Positions 6,151-8,743 of a DNA stretch of 8,743 bases are shown here, in pieces. Position numbers and translations under genes: made by a program. Position 1 is the stretch's first letter, and every line of letters starts with the position of its first letter. Below the pieces are notes generated by a model. It was not told the origin of the DNA and did no database searches. It saw only the letters and a program-made list of their open reading frames with translations. This DNA comes from Rubrobacter sp. (GTDB taxonomy: Bacteria; Actinomycetota; Rubrobacteria; Rubrobacterales; Rubrobacteraceae). The stretch is from positions 1 to 8,743 of the forward strand of contig JACDAR010000147.1 of assembly GCA_013695335.1 (NCBI GenBank). Direction: 5' to 3'.

Positions 6151-7041
6151 TCAAGCATCCCGCAGCATCTCCACGCCAGCAATCGCCGGCCCGCAGATGT
6201 CCACGAATGGAGCCTGGATTCCCCCTGCGGCGGAACGGGCTTCGGCCTCAGCCTGGAAGATGCCGTAGACTGCAGTCCCGCTGCCGGTCATGCCAGATCC
6301 GAGCGCCCCGAGTTCGAGCAAGCGTTCGCGCAGAGACGCCACCTCGGGGACCAGCCTCTCCGTGACCCTGGCGAGGTCGTTACCGATGGAGCTGGCGAGC
6401 GAGGTGAGGTCTCCCCTCTCCAACGCCCCAACTACGGGCCGGACACAGTCCCCAGGCTCCGCACCTAGTTCATCGTGGAGCCGATACACGACGCCCGTAT
6501 CGGCCCCGGGCTGCGGTTTGGCGACTACCAGGTAGTGATGCGGCGGCGCAGGAAGCGCGGTCAGGTTTTCACCCACGCCCTCCCCGAGCGCCGTGCCGCC
6601 GGTGAGGCAGAATGGAACGTCGGCCCCAATCCGTACTCCGAGTCCTCGCAGGGTCTCCTGGTCGATTCGGAGGCCCAGGATCTCGTTCAGGCCGACGAGA
6701 GCCGCAGCCGCGTCCGCCGAGCCACCGGCCAACCCGGCACCAGCCGGTATCCGTTTGCGGAGCAGCACCCGCACCGGGGTGTCCTCGCCCGTGAGCTTCC
6801 GCAGCGCGGCCCAGGCGCGATACACGGTGTTCTGTTCGGGGGGGCCGATCTCCGTTCCTTCTGGCTCGACGATGAGTTCCAGGCCCTTGCCGCCGCGTTC
6901 GATCTCCACGTCATCGGCGAGCGAGATGCTCTGCATGACGCTCCGGATGTCGTGGTATCCGTCTGGCCTGCGGCCCGTGACTTCGAGGGCGTAGTTGATC
7001 TTGGCGAAAGCCCTGAGCCGCACCCGCCCTACAGCGCCCAC
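6151..7041 (-). CDS. ispE: 4-diphosphocytidyl-2-C-methyl-D-erythritol kinase
   Basis: ATP-dependent kinase of the non-mevalonate (MEP) isoprenoid pathway, phosphorylating the 2-hydroxyl of CDP-methylerythritol; a GHMP-family enzyme. For the 296-residue form: AFAKIN at 11-16 with K14, RRPDGYH at 24-30, the ATP-binding GHMP motif PAGAGLAGGSADAA at 99-112, IGADVPFC at 138-145 with catalytic D141, and the C-terminal MTGSGTA at 251-257. The start is uncertain. GTG at 7041 overlaps the rsmA stop by 13 bases. GTG at 7023, six codons in, would begin MRLRAFAKIN, closer to the usual spacing of the lysine motif. Neither has a good Shine-Dalgarno, consistent with coupling to rsmA translation. The order rsmA-ispE is common in actinobacteria. 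Confidence 0.95.
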   Translation of the reverse strand: MGAVGRVRLRAFAKINYALEVTGRRPDGYHDIRSVMQSISLADDVEIERGGKGLELIVEPEGTEIGPPEQNTVYRAWAALRKLTGEDTPVRVLLRKRIPAGAGLAGGSADAAAALVGLNEILGLRIDQETLRGLGVRIGADVPFCLTGGTALGEGVGENLTALPAPPHHYLVVAKPQPGADTGVVYRLHDELGAEPGDCVRPVVGALERGDLTSLASSIGNDLARVTERLVPEVASLRERLLELGALGSGMTGSGTAVYGIFQAEAEARSAAGGIQAPFVDICGPAIAGVEMLRDA

Positions 7042-7820
7042 GAAACCGCCCGGTACAGCGCCACGAAGTCTTCCGGAGCAAGCCTCTCGGCCCGCTCGTC
7101 CGGGCCGTATCCCAGGGATGCCAGAACTCCGGGCGCTTCGCCCCGCACTGGCTCGGGAAGGTTGTTGACCAGCCGTTTGCGACGGCTCCTGAAAGCCGCG
7201 AGCACCAGACGCTTCACACCATCGTACTCACCGGCCCGCAGAATACTCTCCCTGCGGCGCATCTCGACCACCGCTGACTGGACCCGCGGTGGCGGGTCGA
7301 AGACTTTGGGCGAGACCTTATGTTCGACCTTCACTTCGGCGAAGAGCTGGACGAGCGCGGCGTATACTCCGTAGTCCTTGCCTCCTGGTCCGGCTGCCAT
7401 CCGGCGGGCAACCTCAAGTTGGACCATGAAACGAAATGTGTAGATGCTCTCCACTTGTTCGAGGAGCTTCAGGATCAGGGGCGAAGCCACGTTGTATGGC
7501 AGGTTGGCGATCAGCTTGTTCGGGGCGGGGTTCAGGGATGCGTAGTCGAAGAGGAGCGCGTCGCCCTCGTGGATCACCACGTTGCCAGGAGCCGCGTTTC
7601 TGAGGATGGGCAGCACGTCGGGGTCTATCTCCACTGCATGGACGGTACGCGCCCGCTCCGCCAGGAACCCGGTCAGGAAGCCTCGTCCCGGCCCGACTTC
7701 GAGGATCACGTCGTCCTTCGTCACGCCCGAGGCGACGATGCGGGCAATGTTCGGGTCTTTCAGGAAGTGCTGCCCGAAGCGTTTCTTGGGGCGGTTGCTG
7801 GCGTGGTCGGCGGGGTTCAA
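7029..7820 (-). CDS. rsmA: 16S rRNA adenine(1518/1519)-N6 dimethyltransferase
   Basis: Also known as KsgA. Uses S-adenosylmethionine to dimethylate two adjacent adenines in the 3' terminal hairpin of 16S rRNA, a late 30S maturation check. The 263 residues fit the family. Motifs: KKRFGQHFL at 12-20, SAM-binding EVGPGRGFLT at 41-50, acidic E64 in AVEID, catalytic NLPY at 106-109, the FDPPPRVQSAV substrate loop at 174-184, and FRSRRKRLVNNL at 210-221. The start is TTG at 7820, the only ATG/GTG/TTG start in the stretch between the end of tatD and the conserved RFGQHFL. The nearest GGAGG lies 15 bases upstream inside the tatD end, so coupling to tatD (10-base gap) is likely. The 3' end abuts or overlaps ispE. 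Confidence 0.95.
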   Translation of the reverse strand: MNPADHASNRPKKRFGQHFLKDPNIARIVASGVTKDDVILEVGPGRGFLTGFLAERARTVHAVEIDPDVLPILRNAAPGNVVIHEGDALLFDYASLNPAPNKLIANLPYNVASPLILKLLEQVESIYTFRFMVQLEVARRMAAGPGGKDYGVYAALVQLFAEVKVEHKVSPKVFDPPPRVQSAVVEMRRRESILRAGEYDGVKRLVLAAFRSRRKRLVNNLPEPVRGEAPGVLASLGYGPDERAERLAPEDFVALYRAVSWAL

Positions 7821-7830
7821 GCCGGGGGGA

Positions 7831-8589
7831 TCACACCTCCAGCGGCAGGGAGAAAGCAGTGCGGGCGTTGCGCGTAGTGAGGGTTGCGAAGTCTTCGTCG
7901 TCGAGGCCGAGCCGCTCGGCCACGAAGCTGGCCGTGTGGACCACGTTCTTCGGCTCGTTCTTCTCGCCGCGCACCGGCTGCGGACTCAGGTATGGGGCGT
8001 CCGTCTCGACCAGGATTCTGTCTTCCGAGATCAGGCGCAGGACCTTCGCCGTTTCGTTGTTCTTGTACGTGATGTTCCCCGCGAGGCCGACGTAGTAGCC
8101 GCGCTCGGTCGCCTCCCGGATCTCACTGTCCCCTCCCTCGAAGCAGTGGAGGATGACCGCAACCCTGGCGTTGCCCAGGCAGGCCATGGTGTCGGCGAAG
8201 GCGGCGCGGGAGTGGATGATCAGGGGCAAACGCGTGTCGTTGGCAAGGGAGATGACATCCTCGAACAGGGCCCGCTGAATGTCAGCAGACCAGTCGTTGC
8301 GGTAATAGTCCAGCCCGACCTCGCCCAAAGCCACAACCCCGGGCGACTCCGACAACTCGGCCAGCCCTTCGAGGTCAGACGCCGTGTACGTGCCTGCGTT
8401 GTGTGGGTGAATCCCCACTGACGAGTACACGTTCGGCAGGGTGGCTGCAAGCTCTGCGCCCCGCTGTGAATCCTCAAGCTGTGTGGCGACGTTCAGCACC
8501 GCCCCGACCCCGGCCTCCACAGCATTCTTGACTGCCTGATCCGGCGAGACATCCAACCTCAAAAGGTGCGTGTGAGAATCTACCAACAT
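7831..8589 (-). CDS. tatD: TatD family metal-dependent hydrolase (DNase)
   Basis: A TIM-barrel metallo-hydrolase of the TatD family, reported in other bacteria to act as a 3'-5' exonuclease on DNA or RNA. The 252 residues are family length. All expected metal and catalytic positions are present: H6-T-H8, E90 in LGEVGLDYY, H126 in IIHSR, H148 in LHCFEG, and D197 in VETDAPYL. RGEKNEP at 207-213 is the usual motif after it. The ATG at 8589 has a purine-rich GAGGGG just upstream, and the HTH motif right after the start is typical. It heads the tatD-rsmA-ispE unit, with a TATAAT box about 40 bases upstream. The actual substrate in this organism is not deducible from sequence. Confidence 0.93.
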   Translation of the reverse strand: MLVDSHTHLLRLDVSPDQAVKNAVEAGVGAVLNVATQLEDSQRGAELAATLPNVYSSVGIHPHNAGTYTASDLEGLAELSESPGVVALGEVGLDYYRNDWSADIQRALFEDVISLANDTRLPLIIHSRAAFADTMACLGNARVAVILHCFEGGDSEIREATERGYYVGLAGNITYKNNETAKVLRLISEDRILVETDAPYLSPQPVRGEKNEPKNVVHTASFVAERLGLDDEDFATLTTRNARTAFSLPLEV

Positions 8590-8628
8590 ACCGCGCTACC
8601 CCTCTCCCCCGGCGCCATCAGCCCCGGC

Positions 8629-8634
8629 ATTATA
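8629..8634 (-). promoter_or_regulatory. -10 box of the tatD promoter
   Basis: A perfect TATAAT on the - strand, 39 bases before the tatD ATG, in a non-coding gap. No TTGACA-like -35 is seen 16-18 bases upstream (the region is GGCCGC), so it may rely on an activator or be weak. Predicted initiation is near 8622, giving a leader of about 33 bases. Confidence 0.5.
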
Positions 8635-8716
8635 CAGAGCCAAAGGAACTGCGGCCCCACCCACCGTTGCGACCCGTGATCCCCATCAAAGGCCACCTCA
8701 CACCCTGGCGAAGCGA

Positions 8717-8743
8717 GAGGCCCGAACGAAATGTCCGGGCCTC
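8717..8743. terminator. Probable terminator hairpin at the right edge
   Basis: GAGGCCCG (8717-8724) and CGGGCCTC (8736-8743) form a perfect 8 bp GC-rich stem with an 11-base loop, ending exactly at the window border. Read on the - strand it is followed by TCGCTTCG, a weakly T-rich tail. It probably terminates the unit upstream of tatD, or a + strand unit if a T-run follows outside the window. The 82 bases between this stem and the tatD -10 box show no other feature. Confidence 0.45.

Noticed and set aside
4608..6365. A 585-codon open frame on the + strand
   Set aside because: It runs antisense through glmU, the tRNA and part of ispE. Its product is Arg/Pro/His-rich and has no recognisable domain. 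Long antisense frames are expected in GC-rich coding DNA.
1..8743. Mobile elements, CRISPR arrays, defence or phage genes
   Set aside because: No transposase, integrase, direct-repeat array or att-like duplication was found; genes are densely packed and of housekeeping type.

Overview
The window looks like chromosomal DNA of a high-GC, deep-branching actinobacterium. A Rubrobacter-like genome is my best guess, from the GC-rich codon use, frequent GTG/TTG starts, and an IspE and a housekeeping gene order that recall actinobacteria. No search was run, so the genus is inference.

Left part, + strand (1-2180): an upstream region of 136 bases, then a zinc-dependent medium-chain alcohol/formaldehyde dehydrogenase-like gene (137-1318). 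A 120-base intergenic stretch with possible RNA structure follows, then a metallo-beta-lactamase-fold hydrolase (1439-2179). The pair looks like a small aldehyde or thioester detoxification module; the substrates are unknown.

Middle and right part, - strand (2233-8589): a dense housekeeping cluster, read right to left. It runs tatD (DNase/amidohydrolase), rsmA (16S rRNA dimethyltransferase), ispE (isoprenoid precursor kinase), tRNA-Gln(UUG), glmU (UDP-GlcNAc synthesis), prs (PRPP synthetase), rplY/ctc (ribosomal protein L25) and pth (peptidyl-tRNA hydrolase). A TATAAT -10 box precedes tatD. A second, better promoter (CTGATA-17-TATAAT) sits between ispE and the tRNA. This suggests two transcription units: tatD-rsmA-ispE, and tRNA-Gln-glmU-prs-rplY-pth. 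Together they supply ribosome maturation, translation, nucleotide and cell-wall precursors, and isoprenoids.

The two strands converge at 2180-2232, where a GC-rich hairpin may act as a shared terminator. A hairpin at the right edge probably terminates a neighbouring unit. I see no mobile element, CRISPR array, phage gene or defence system, and no clear previously undescribed system. The items most worth a second look are the tRNA-led operon, a perfect palindrome in the rplY leader, the structured stretch between the two + strand genes, and a shortened Pth with a TTG start.
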